DNA of 64,000 nucleotides from Phallusia mammillata (Eukaryota; Chordata; Ascidiacea; Phlebobranchia; Ascidiidae): positions 118,120 to 182,119 of the forward strand of contig QLIY01000056.1 of assembly GCA_003260075.1 (NCBI GenBank), read 5' to 3'. Every line of letters begins with the position of its first letter. The first letter of the stretch is position 1. Made by a program: the position numbers and the translations under genes. This document shows positions 23,701-36,020 of the stretch, in pieces. Under the pieces are notes generated by a model that searched no databases, was not told the origin of the DNA, and worked only from the letters and a program-made list of their open reading frames with translations.

Positions 23701-26700
23701 TGCACAAGTCTTATGCATCTTGACATGTCAGATAACAACATTACTAGGATTAATGGCTTGGATGGTTTGATCAAGCTTATGTCTTTGAGGTATACCTAAT
23801 TTATATTGCGGCATTAAAACGAGTAGTTTTGGGCTATAAGTATTTAGTTGAGGGGGGGGGGGTCCATTCATGGACTCATAGGATGCACAAGTCTTATGCA
23901 TCTTGACATGTCAGATAACAACATAACTAGGATTAATGGCTTGGATGGTTTGATCAAGCTATTGTTTTTGAGGTATGACTAATTTGTATTGCGGCATTAA
24001 AACGAGTAGTTTTGGGCTATAAGTATTTAGTTGACTGACCAATGTAGTGCTTGCTTTAAAACTTAAATGTAGCAAAGTGATAAAGTTGGTGCAATTTTCA
24101 TTTTAATGGAAAACACAGTAAAAAAAAGCTGCTTGTTCGCAAGAAATAGTTGTAGCTTAGAAAGTATGTTGAGTTGCTTTGTTTATAAAATAACTAAGCC
24201 AAACTTTAGCACACATAAGACAGACCTGAAAAGTAGCTAACTAAGACCAAAATTGCCATTGTTGAATAATATAATGAATATGTTTTATGTGACTTGTATC
24301 GCAATTTTGTTCGAAGTTAACGATGATAAACATTTCATAAATTTTAGGTGGACAGAAAACATCTATTGAAGGAATATAAAATTTATGCTAAGTTGTTTTT
24401 AGACTTGCAAACAATCAGTTGATCCATTTGAAAGGTTTGTTGGAAACCAGTACCTTGCTAACACTGGATGTGTCAGGCAATCATTTGACATCTTTGCATG
24501 GTATTGAAAACTGTGGACTTATACGAAGCATTATCACAAACAACAACAATATTGCTGAATTAAATATGGGAGAACTAGAGAATGCTGTATGTATTTTTGT
24601 TTGTTTTGTTGCATAGCATTTGTTCGTTTCACTCAGTGGCAGAGTCGTTAATGTAGGGAACCTGTGGCAAAAATATCTAGGATTTTAGTTTATTGGTAAA
24701 AACTTAGGTAACATATAAGCTTTTTGCTGTCTTAAAAGTAATTGTCCGTTGTAGAATTTTAGCACATATTGGAGAGAATGTTTTTTATGATTACCTTGAC
24801 TTTTTTTGATATTTTGAAATTGACACTAAAATTATACACATTTTCTTTACTTATTCTGTTGAAATTGCAGGTTCTTCTAACACACTTAGGGGGGGGGGGT
24901 TTTAGTTTATTGGTAAAAACTTAGGTAACATATAAGCTTTTTGCTGTTTTGTCTTAAAAGTAATTGTCCGTTGTAGAATTTTTAGCACATATTGGAGAGA
25001 ATGTTTTTTTATGATTACCTTGACTTATTTTGATATTTTGAAATTGACACTAAAATTATACACGTTTTTCTTTACTTATTCTGTTGAAATTGCAGGTTCT
25101 TCTAACACACTTAAGTCTCTCAAGAAACAGCTTATCTAATCTGGAGATTCCCTGTGGGGTGGAGCAAACATTTTGGTTGCCATCTTTACATTCACTAGAT
25201 GTCAGCTATAACAAACTTTCAATGCAGGACAATAAGCAAAGTTGCTTACTATGCCTGCCTCTTCTACATACACTCAACCTGTGTGGAAACCTTGTTTCGG
25301 AAACCAATGGCATTTTTACTAAGTTCAAAATGTTGCATCATTTGAAAATTGTTAACTTATCTGGCAACCTGTTGTCTAAAGATCAAGAAATTATGGCTAT
25401 AAATGAGTCTCAAATTCATGGTGTATCGGTTGTGTTTGATGAAAATGAGGCAGCATCACTCCAGGTCAAATTTACAGCAACTGTTGCAGGCCTTTTAGGA
25501 TTTCCTATTGCGAAAATGTTAGACTCTGCAAATTTAGATGATGATTTGTCCACTGCAGTTCAGCATATCAATGGTTTTCATGAACTGACAAACTTGCACC
25601 ACAAGAATGCAAAAAAGCTTAGAGGGTGGAAAACATCAGGTAAAACTATCAAGGATGATGAAAAGATCCATTTTTATCCACCTGATTTGGTATCAACACA
25701 TTGTACAGAACTGGAAAAATATTTTGAGTTGTCCATTTCACAAAGGTTGGTGAAGTAACTAAAATTAAATAGGTAACAGTTGAAGTATCTGTTCAACTAA
25801 TAATTGCAAATGTGGTAATTTCTTCAGAATCAACACATGTAGACTTAAAAATGCCCTAAATAAGCTGTTGCTGTCAGTGGGGGGGGGGGCTGTCCATTTC
25901 ACAAAGGTTGGTGAAGTAACTAAAATTAAAATAGGTAACAGTTAAAGTATCTGTTCAACTAATAATTGCAAATGTGGTAATTTCTTCAGAATAAACACAT
26001 GTAGACTTAAAAATGCCCTAAATAAGCTGTTGCTGTCAGTGATAATGTATAAACAAATATTGCTCTTCCAGCAGTCATAAATAACCGATGTTTAGACATC
26101 CCATATCAGATTGTCAGGATAACGGCACATCTTGAAACATAAAGTTCTTATAAAGCGACAAAAGCATAAGAAAATATTGATCAGAAACTAAACACTCGGA
26201 GAGTTTGTAAACTGTATTAAAATGTCTGTGAATATTAAGGTTATCATGTGAGTTTTTTATGTGACATGTAATATCTGAGATAATTTGGCCATGTAGGTGT
26301 GGAAGTGTCATAAATCTACATGCTTATTCCATTTGTAAGTTAGTATAAAACTCTCTAATTTATTGAAGTTGTTCTTTTTGCTGGAAATAAGAGATATTTT
26401 TGTTTCTTTGCTAGTTTCTGCTTAGAAAAGAAAGTATTAATAAAAGTACAAAACAGAACTAACAAATACAGATATGTGCAAATGCAACACTCTTCTATTT
26501 TGCAGAATGTGGTATGAAAAAGCAACTCATGTTGTCCAAACTAATAATAAAGCTAGGCGGACTGCAGAAAGCCACGATAGTGAAACTTCAAAGGAAATGC
26601 ATTATGACAAGCCAAAACCTCAAACTTGTCTCAATATCAACTCAAGTGATAAAACTGATGATTTAAAGATGCCGGTATCCAAACTACAAGTTCCAGTGAT

Positions 26701-28636
26701 GAAAAAGCCACCAAATATTGTACAAACGAATAAGCAAGGTTTGGATTTTTACTTGGCTCAATATTATCATTTTTAAAAACCATCAGCCATTTTTGTAAGG
26801 CTTGTTTTCTTTTACCAACATTTATGATTTTTTACTTAAGTTACTTCATTTTCTCAGAACCCAAGAAAACGTTGGAACACAGTCTTATTTCTAGTTTAAA
26901 TTCAAAAGATGTTTACAAGCAGCTTGAAAAGCGAAGAGCTGCTGGGCCACTGGAAACATATGCAGCAACAAAAATACAGGTTTCTCTTTTAACTCTTTTA
27001 TTTTTTTACATTTAATACACAAAAATATATCTTGCTGAAGTGAATCTTTTCGATCAAAACATACTCTTTTACATATATTGGATGAAAATTAATGGCTTAT
27101 TACAGCACCTGGATGTTTTTTTTCACTTATAAGGGTGGCATTTTTTTATAATTTAAATTTACATGTGAAACTTTGTACAATAAGTGATGCTTTATGCCTT
27201 TCATCACTATGCCACCATAATTCCTAAAAAAAACGTAAAAATAAATTTTCCATAGTTTTACAAAACATGTAAGTATGTGTACATTGTTTCTAAGTTCACT
27301 AAACATGTTCTAACGTATGTTGTGTACTCAGGCAATATGGCGAATGCACATTGCAAAACAAGATTATCAAAGAGTACTGAACAAGAGGCAGAAAGCAGTT
27401 GTGACTTTACAAGCTGCTTGGAGAGGCTTTGTTATTCGAAAAAGTATCAAATCTGCAATGACTTCATTCAATGTAAGTAACACACTGCAAGCCGAAAACG
27501 CTTGTTCATTATAACTGTAGATTTGTTAATTTTTATGGTAAAAAGCATTTTTTAATGATTTTCACTTTGGAATTTGACAGACAAGTGCTGATATGGAAGA
27601 CAGTGACTTTGATGAAATCGATTTGAATGAATATACTTTCGATGAAGAGACATATGACCAGCGCTGGGCACTTCGCACTGATTTTGGCCGCACTATGACC
27701 CCAAGAGAAAAACCGATGGCTGAAACCAAACCCTCTTCAAGAATTGAAGAAACACAACAGGTCCTTGTTCATTTCTTGTAATTAAAACCAATGCTGTTAA
27801 AGTGTTGGTTTAAATACATTTTAAAGTTATTTGATTAAAAATTAAATGCCACCTGCACTGATATTAACAGTGATTGTTGAAATGTCAGTAAGTTGTATTT
27901 TATTTACACAAGTTCTCTGGCAGTTATGATTTTAATTTAATTAGTTTTAAAGTCCGTGTATGGAGTGTTCCTATTCTTACTTGAAATCATTTTTCTATGG
28001 TTTGTTAATATGCAATAAATGCTGCTTTTATTATTTATGATATCTATCCCTAAACTTTCTTCTACCAAAAGTAAAAAGTAAAAACTTCTTTCAATCAATT
28101 TTCGTTTTTAAGTTGTTAAATTGTTTATTTTTTTAGGACTTGTGTTCTACAATGACTGTCATAACAGCAGTCATACCTTCAAAAAACTTTTCAAAACAGT
28201 GCAAAATATTGTTTTTTATCTTAGGCCTATTCCTCATCAGTGCACCCCTTAATCAGAAATGAATTTGGGGCAGTCTCAAAACCCCCTTTGCCTCCTATCA
28301 CCCCCACAGGCAGTTTGGTTCGAAATAGTCCTCCTCCAAAATCTGTCTATACTGATGCTGATTCAACAGGATATGGAAACGAAACAGACCGCTCAAAGCA
28401 CTCAGCCAAACAGGTATAAGATAACATTTCTAAAAATTGGTCTTGTGGTTTGCAGTTCAATCATACAACATGTGTTTCCTATTATAATGTTTCATATAAA
28501 AGTGGCTGGTGGAGTAAAAATGGTTGGTAAGCCCTGGGTCACACTGTACATTATCCCGGCTTCTTTATTCAACTAAAAATGCATTTCGTAAGAAACAAGA
28601 TATCGTTTAAAAAAGCGTTAGCCAATAAAGTTTACC

Positions 28637-28680
<44 letters not shown>

Positions 28681-31557
28681 TTGCCACTAAAAATGCTTTA
28701 AAAAGTAGGTTATTTACTCACACCACCTCTAAGTTAATAGTTTTTTTTAAGTTCCCGATATAAACTCAGATCACACATTTCCAAATGTTTCATTTTCCAG
28801 GAGCGTTTAACGAACGAATGGGGATTGCAAAGTCAACTGACCACTGGGGGGGGGGAAAAAGTAGCTTATTTACTCACATCACCTCTAAGTTAATAGTTTT
28901 TTTAAGTTCCCGATATAAACTCAGATCACATAATTTCCAAATGCTTTAATTTTTCAGGAGCGTTTAACGAACGAATGGGGATTGCAAAGTCAACTGACCA
29001 CTGGGGGGGGGGGAGCTAATGTTAAAACGGGCTAGAAAAATGAAGGGAAGAAGAAAAAAAGAAGTTTCAGCTGGTGACAAACTGAAAAAATTCCACGAGG
29101 TTTCGCAGAAACAGGGTCCACCTCAAAATGCTCCTGTATCAAGAAAACCAACACATCCACCAAACAGAATGGAATATTTTAAAGGTATAGTTAGCAGCTG
29201 TAAAGAACAACACACTCGTCCTAATGTTTTACCAATAGCTTTAGGTACTACTTCGTGTAGTTTTTTTTAGCACTGATGAGATATTGCTGAATTGTTAACA
29301 AGGCAATTGCTATGTCTTCTAGTACACTTCAATGAGTACATTTCAAGCATGGTCTAACAGTGATACAACATAACGTTTTAGTACTTCTTATATCATTTCC
29401 AAAAAAATACATTGTTGGTTCATGGTTTAATAGCGGGGGGGGGGAAATTGCTATGTCTTCTAGTACACTTCAATGAGTACATTTTAAGCATGGTCTAACA
29501 GTGATACAACATAACGTTTTAGTACTTATATCATTTCCAAAAAAATACATTGTTGGTTCATGGTTTAATAGCTAAATTTGACAAGAAAGGATTTTCAAAA
29601 TTGAGATCGTTTAAATCAAACCGTTATTGCCTTATGTTCAACTCCCACTACAGAACGCTTTACATAAAATAAAGCAAAAATATTTTCTTTCACATAGGAA
29701 CTACACCAAATATTAACTGCGAAGAAATACTTTTTTCGTCAGCTTTTTCCATGAACAAGAAATTTACGGTGTTACTGAATTTTCTAAAAGTTGCACTTTG
29801 GGCACACGCATTTCGAAATCCAATAATCTGAACAAAAGGTTTCGCCTTGTCCACCTAAATTTTTAACACATTCATTTTCTATAGCTCGCGAAGCATCATT
29901 TGAAAAACGGGATATTGTTCCTTCCGAAGACGATGAGCGAAGGCGGCAATATACTTATGAGTAAGTTCTTTGTAGTTTCTGTTTTTATTTAGAAAAAAAA
30001 ACATTAAATATAAATTTGAAGTGAAGCGATTTGTGGGTGGATTTTTGGTGCCATGAGACGATTATGCTTGCATGCCCTCGGGAAAACTTTTTGTGTTTTT
30101 TTTTGATTTTTTTATTATTTCTCACCGAGTGGTCAAACCATAAAAACACATGCTTAGCGTTGTCGAGGATTCAGTAATTTTTGTTTTTTTTGTTTCACTT
30201 TTATCCTTAGTGGATGGGCAACGCATTAATACGATATGCTAACAACGCGTTCGCCATCAAGCCTGTTTTTTGGTGACTTTTTGAACTTACGAGTTGTTGA
30301 CTGCAATGTACGGTAGTGTATCGGGTTTTACTGGATTAGCAACCCCTCTCAAGTTTCTTGCTCAAGTGGCTGAGACAAGCTTAGAACCCAGAAACTTCGC
30401 GGTTGCCCCCTAAAAGGGCCTAAATACTCGGCAATCGTGAAAACTTTGACAAGCTATTTTAAACATTTTCCTACATTACAGATGGTTGCATACAAAAGCC
30501 ACGTGTGAACCACTAGATCATGTCGGAAAACGCCATAAGCCACGTGAATTGCCCCCTGCACGACCGTCCAGGGAAAGGTCACGGGAAAGTGAAAGTGGGG
30601 GTACTTTTCTCCCCTCTATCCCCCACCGGCGATCGCTAGTGACCAGTCCCTTACAAGTCGCCGGGGATATGGAGGTTTGTGGTAAAATAATTTTATGTTA
30701 AATGAAAGCGTTGCAAGAAACAAACACGTATGTTGATTATTGATCAACCGCACAGTTTAAATGATAGTTAATTTAAAACATACCTGGCCCTCTTAGCGGA
30801 TAAAAAGTCAAAAAGGTGAAAGTAATGGTGTTCGCTATAGAGTTAACTCTATTATTGGGAAAAGCATGTAATTTTATATCAATTATATTCCCCTTTTACG
30901 CGGTTTGCTTTCATTTGTTCAAGACTTTAAGTTAATTGATTTTGCGTAAACGCTTTTCTTTTTATTTTTGTTCAAAAAGTTTGTCTGCACTGAGTACGGT
31001 CGTAAAATTTGAACGCGGTTTATGCGTTTTCTAATTGTTATGTAGTTACAATCGGTGTTTTTTCTCTATCCTTTATTAAGTTACAACCGGTTTAAACCGG
31101 ATTCGACAGGTTATGTCGGTGAGCAGCTACAATAGCAACAGAAGTAGAAGTAAACATTTACTAAAGGACATCGCAAGACGGCATGGAGGTACGTATTATT
31201 TAACAAACTTTGGTATAAGTTAATGAAAAAATATATGATTTGTTTCACAGGTCATGATGTTTCTTAATATGGGTTATGCATTTTTTCCGATCCGGTCCAT
31301 TATTTTTGTACACTGTGTTATTTAACTTTTTTGCACGTGAGTGTATTTTTAAGTTTATTTTACTTATTTGTCCAAATAAAGTTTTATCAAACGACTGCAA
31401 ATGAATACTATTGAACGGTTCGAATTTGATAAATTACAGAATTCTGCATAACCAGAAGTTCTAACTATTATCGCTCTTTTACATTTTGGTATATTTTTTG
31501 TACAAGTTTGCCTCTTGCCTAAATGCTTGCCTAGAAACGCCTTTGGAAATTCGGTGA
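17771..31557 (+). CDS. LRRIQ1: Leucine-rich repeat and IQ motif protein LRRIQ1
   Basis: Exons: 17771-18001, 18107-18185, 18525-18562, 18658-18837, 19087-19272, 19842-22444, 23006-23196 (allelic copy from 22893), 23587-23789, 24403-24586, 25096-25745, 26506-26738, 26858-26979, 27332-27472, 27581-27760, 28225-28413, 28958-29184, 29885-29960, 30482-30674, 31110-31188 and 31535-31557. Order of the product: acidic start, coiled coil, IQ motif split by an intron (AACQIQ/ALYRGFRTRKQF), a long acidic low-complexity exon, LPPFTEEDIL, then LRRs with CGLVSLEGL, HNKLTSIHGLTGCTSL and NHLTSLHGIENCGL, then two IQ motifs (ATKIQ/AIWRMHIA; VVTLQAAWRGFVIRK). The tail has EWGLQSQ and LMLKRARKMK as in human LRRIQ1. 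The last two small exons are chosen on phase and a following AATAAA and are weaker. The family is expressed in ciliated cells and testis; molecular role unknown. G runs interrupt the long exon at 20166, 21478, 21555 and 21786, and another exon at 29003. Confidence 0.9.
20046..22175 (+). repeat. Internal duplicated segments in the long LRRIQ1 exon
   Basis: A unit ending ESVSESVEN occurs three times at 20070-20340. Two of the three are nearly identical and straddle the G run at 20166, so they are probably alleles; the third is diverged and looks like a genuine repeat. A second pair, 21570-21785 and about 21955-22170, encodes DKGQP...IVTN...DPKK...IIAKDDENTNTDPQS in both copies with clear divergence. 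This may be a real repeat or a very diverged allele. Confidence 0.6.
22545..22806 (-). mobile_element. tRNA-derived SINE, near full length
   Basis: On the minus strand the tRNA-like head has box A (tggccaagtggttagtgca) and box B (ggttctgatcc). It is followed by the family body (caagaaacttgggctg; gaaccaaattgaag) and a tail matching 38290-38512 (tgagtccaccgtcgagctgc on the plus strand). It lies in the LRRIQ1 intron before the first LRR exon. Confidence 0.7.
28640..28679. other. 40-base G run in an LRRIQ1 intron, probable gap placeholder
   Basis: Uninterrupted G. It is one of three long runs in the window, against the usual length of 10. Flanks on the two sides are not obvious copies of each other, so some sequence may really be missing here. 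Confidence 0.7.
30195..30420 (-). mobile_element. Diverged SINE fragment
   Basis: Contains tggatgggcaacgcattaat and tcaagtttcttgctcaagtg, both family phrases shared with 38290-38512. Strongly decayed; lies in an LRRIQ1 intron. Confidence 0.4.
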
Positions 31558-31960
31558 GTTGTTTTTCTCACAAAAAATCAAATAAAAAATGATTTAACGG
31601 ACTTGCAATAAAACAGACTCAGGGGGGGGGGGATTCTAATCTTATCTCGGTCACTAGTGTTTCTTTAAGCAAGAAACTTGAGCGACATTGCTCCAACCCT
31701 GTGTTTTCCTATGGGTTGGACTAAATTGAGGTCACCAAAGCCGTCAAAATCAAATAAAAAATGATTTAACGGACTTGCAATAAAACAGACTCATTATGAG
31801 CACAATGTATTCACATAAGGTGAGGATAGAAATGCAACAAACAAACAGATAATCAAACGAAGCAATTGTCTTTGTTTTAACTTTATTATGCACTACAAAC
31901 ATACACTAAAAAATCACCTGACATTTTTCACGTTCATTTTTTTTTACACAAAAAAATCCT
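31558..31960. other. Convergent intergenic region LRRIQ1 / p24-like gene
   Basis: Holds the LRRIQ1 3' end, a SINE fragment at about 31633-31740 (ggattctaatc, caagaaacttgagcgacatt, tgggttggactaaattgag), a G-run join at 31622 and its duplicated flank. No gene. Confidence 0.6.
31581..31586 (+). other. Polyadenylation signal of LRRIQ1
   Basis: AATAAA 24 bases after the proposed LRRIQ1 stop at 31557. The same string recurs near 31750, in the second allelic copy after the G run at 31622. Confidence 0.4.
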
Positions 31961-34900
31961 TTACACTTTCATACGATAAGGCATTTTATCTAAGGCCATC
32001 ATTCGGCCATTTGGTGCCATCCTAAACACTCGATGGATAGCGTAAACCTGTAGGATGTAGATAGCAATGGCAAGTAGCACCATACACCATGATCTCTGGT
32101 TCATAAGGCTGACATATTCGTCCTGACTGTCATTGTCAATTGACCATTTCGATTTCTTGTACTGGATAAGCGCATTCATTCGCCTCACGTTAACGATCAT
32201 TACGTTGAAAGCACGCTGTGAAAAACCAAAGTTGTCTTTTCTGTAGGAGCAGTGATGTGATTGAGATAGGTAGTAATATGAATTCCAGTTAAAATACTGT
32301 ATGACTAGATAATAGGTAGTAAATATCATTTGAAATAGAAATGCCTAGTTTTGAGTTAGGATCAGATTTGGGCATAGTGTTTTGATTTCTAAAATACATT
32401 CAATCAAATTGGGCCTAAAACAAGTCAATGCGTACCACATGTCCGCAAGATTATTGCTGTTAACTCATGCTGTTCATATTGAATGACATTCCTTGTGTAT
32501 TCTTAGAAATGTGTTGAACTTACTGGTATTGAACAGTACTTTGTGTTGAAAGTTTGCTACCAATTATAAATTTTACCTGTGTAGCGGTGAGACTTGTATC
32601 TTTCGTTTTCGAATCCAGTGGTTCAACTTCGAAGACCACGAACACCTTACGCACCCTCCAGCGGTAGTTTGTAAAGCACACGTCATACATAGCTGACAAA
32701 ATACAAAATGTTTTCTTAAAATACCAACTATGTAAAACCGCAGTTTTTTCCTCAACCAAACTAAATATATTTTGATAATTATTGAAAGCAAAATTGTTTT
32801 GTTTTTAAAACCAATTGTGTAGTACGAACGGTTTTTGTCACCTTAACCAATTTGGGTTTTTAAATAAATTAAACTTATTGGTGTAAATAATTGAGTGTTT
32901 AAGGCCTTTCAGTAATTTACCGTTGGCATTTGCTTTGATATTAATGGTTCCCGACCGGTTGGATGGAATATGCCGCAGTATATTTTCGTCCTTGTCCAAA
33001 ATCGTAACCGGCACGCCTTCGTTGTCCATTGCCTGGTAAAAAAAGTGCGTATAACTGCCAATTATGGTAGAAAACATGTTGCTGTTTTGTGCGATTTCAG
33101 GCTTTTGTGCGATTTCATGTAAAATTGACGCTAAGGCATTTACCGTATGATTTCTGCTAGGTCACTTCGTGATTTCGACTTGTAACCAGTGAAAGGTTTA
33201 GAGTCCGCTACCAGCTTATGAAACTTTACAATATTTTTCATCTTCATCTGCTTTTATGACTCAGTTTTCTTTGACTTTACACTAAATTGAGGTAAAATCG
33301 ATGGTCCCAAACTTGAAATAGTTGGGAAAACGTAGTGTATTTTTTTTTGGTTAAAGCTTATGGTCTATCAGCCACCATATTATTCTTATGTATGATGCTT
33401 TTTTGAACGTCAAAATATAACTATTGCTTGGCAAACTTCGGGGTATTGCACCACCTACCATGTAGTATATGGTCATGTTAGAATCGGCGAGCACCGACTG
33501 ATGATAGCAGTTCTTTCCGCTGTGCAACAGAACGGTATAGGTCTGGAGAAGAAGCTTGACGCCAATTTCCAATTTCTTCTTGGCTTGAGGAACTATGTTA
33601 CAAATCAAACGTTTTTAAAGTTTATCGATAAGAAAGTTAAATGTAAAACATACAGAGAGTATTGGCAGCCAATCCCAATTCCTTTTCAATTCTGGCAAAG
33701 TCTTCCATTAACTTTTCGCGCCTTTCTTGCTGTTTCCTTCTTTCTTCTTTTAGGTCCTTTTCTAATTGACAACAAAAGACACGCTGACTTATATAGTCAG
33801 GGTTGCCATACCGTCCTTATTTCTAAGATTTGTCCTTATTTTGAAGGGCTATGTCTTAGAAAATTTCATTGTCCTTATTTCTAAGAAATGTCCTTATTTT
33901 TGACTTNCCCATTGGTTAAAAATTGCGGCCCGGAGACGCTTGTATTTTAACTGTATTTAAAAACGAGTCAAATTATTATTTTTTTGAGCAGATGAATGCA
34001 TCTGGTGACATTTTTGTACAACCTGGCAATAATGCGGCTAGAATCAAATGAGAATTTTACTAACTTAGCTAACTCAATACAGGCATATTTGGTTTGCAAC
34101 AAAGTAAAATCACCGTGAGTTGAGAAAGGTGCGGCCCGCGATCTAGTTATGGTAATTGTTTCTTGGCCCACAGGTCATTCGCAAATTTCTTACGGGCTGA
34201 ATAAAATAAGCATTAAATAATTTGTGGACAGCCCTAAGAAATACAACAAACGTACACGCCAATACATTTCAACCGTTCTGTGATCATGGAGCTAATTTAG
34301 TGAGAGGCATGGCGTTGTTTTTCTGTAATAATATGCGTTAACACAGAGGTGACATTTTCTGTTTATCGATATCACCTGGTTTTTTGAAATGATGGGGGGG
34401 GGGACGAGCTTAGTAAAAGCAAAATTAGATCCCAACATCTATGAAGGATTCATTGATGTTTTTTGCACTGTTTTGTATTCTGTACAATCTTGGCTACTTT
34501 TAAAGAAATTTTGTTTAACTTCATGAAATAGTTGTAAGACGTATAACGATAACTTGTGGCTCGTGTACATGGGGGGGGGGTTAGAAAACGAGTCAAGTTA
34601 TTATATTTTTGAGCAGATGAATGCATCCGGTGCTATTTTTCTACGACCTGACAATAATGCGGCTAGAATCAAATGCGAATATTACTAACTTAACTCAATA
34701 CAGGCATATTTGGTTTGCAACAAAGCAAAATCACCGTGAGTGGAGAAAGGTTTTTGACCCCACAGGCTTAAAGCGGTAATCGGCAAATTTCTTACGAACT
34801 GATTAAAATAAGCATCAAATAATTTGTGGACAGCCCTAAGAAATACAACAAACGTACACGCGCCAATACATTTTAACCGTTCTGTGATCATGGAGCTAAT

Positions 34901-35477
34901 TTAGTGAGAGGCATGGTGTTGTTTTTCTGTAATAATATGCGTTAACACGGAGGTGACATTTTCTGTTTATCGATATCACCTGGTTTTTTGAAATGATGTT
35001 CGATGTCTTTGGGAAGTTCTTTTCCTTTTCCATCATCCAATTTATCATGTACGGCTCTTTCCTTCTCTTCTTTTGCCCCTTTATTGAAATACTCTTGTTG
35101 TATGAAAAACCTAACTTTTTTTGCAAAGTGTCACAACTACACTACACCAACATGTTTAATAACCAATTTGTGTTAAAAATAAAATTGGCTAAACAAAAGA
35201 CAACAATAAAAACATTACATGGTTATTTTATTTTAGACGGAGCGTGCTAAATATTTTTCATTGCTGTTTTCCTAAAAAAGAATTACAAAATATTGGTCAA
35301 AAATCTCAGAAAATCTCGACTTTACATTTGTCGTTTGAACCCAATATCTAGATACTTACATTTTTTCAAATTAATATGCATGTTTTGAGCCAGCTCCTCT
35401 CGTTCTTTCTTCTTTGCTTTCTGTTCTTCTCGAATTTTATCAAGAACTAGTGAGACATATTGGTTAGGACGCGGCAT
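31961..35477 (-). CDS. p24/TMED-like GOLD-domain membrane protein with charged N-terminus
   Basis: Exons 35477-35360, 35114-34980, 33761-33654, 33592-33459, 33032-32921, 32692-32577 and 32215-31961. They are phase-consistent, about 326 residues. The C-terminal two thirds follow the p24 plan: a GOLD domain with both cysteines (GKNCYHQSV and DVCFTNYRW), a hydrophobic strand pattern (FVVFEVEPLD), a membrane-proximal helix (RRMNALIQYKKSKW), then one transmembrane segment (SWCMVLLAIAIYILQVYAIHRVF). The tail lacks the usual FF/KK sorting pair. p24 proteins cycle between ER and Golgi in COPI and COPII vesicles. Unlike them, this model starts MPRPNQYVSLVLDKIREEQK with about 120 highly charged coiled-coil-like residues and no signal peptide. 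The second exon uses a weak acceptor chosen on phase. An upstream signal exon may be missing, as the locus is mis-joined at 34394-34580. Confidence 0.65.
33907..33907. other. Single ambiguous base (N)
   Basis: The only non-ACGT character seen. It shows that N is allowed in this file, so the G runs were not simply all Ns renamed by the file format. Confidence 0.9.
34404..34570. repeat. Misplaced allelic fragment between two G runs
   Basis: This piece matches 35553-35720 almost base for base (gagcttagtaaaagcaaaat ... cttgtggctcgtgtacat). Its neighbours 33957-34390 and 34583-34998 match each other. The order A, B', A', B shows contig pieces of a second haplotype inserted into the scaffold. Confidence 0.75.
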
Positions 35478-36020
35478 AGTGATGATGTGAATGTGTAAAA
35501 TAGTAATTTAAACTGTTGGGGTAAGTGGTATGAAACCGACTAACACATCCTAGCGAGCTTAGTAAAAGCAAAATTAGATCCGAACATCTATGAAGGATTC
35601 ATTGATGTTTTTTGCAATGTTTTGTATTCTGTGCAATCTTGGCTACCTTTAAAGAAATTTTGTTTAACTTTATGAAATAGTTGTAAGACGTATAACGATA
35701 ACTTGTGGCTCGTGTACATAGGCACTGCGGAACTGGAGCATCCCAGTTTCGATTTTGAGTTGACGATAACATTTATATAACAAGTCTATTTTGTTTCCAA
35801 TTGTAAAAATAACTATTAACGCTGAAAATTAACACATGACAACAATCTATTTTTTGTTAAAATGTTAAAAATTCTAATTTACACGTTCCAAGAAAATAAC
35901 TCTATACCAAGTTACCTATGTAAATGTTTACCTAATATATCTTTAAAATCCAACGCAGGGCTGATTTATTTTCTTAAAACAGAATATAGAGAACATGGTT
36001 GTAAAAAAAGCATGAGTCAA
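35478..36020. other. Intergenic region upstream of the p24-like gene
   Basis: About 540 AT-rich bases with no exon I can support. A missing signal-peptide exon of the p24-like gene would be expected here or in unassembled sequence. Confidence 0.45.
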
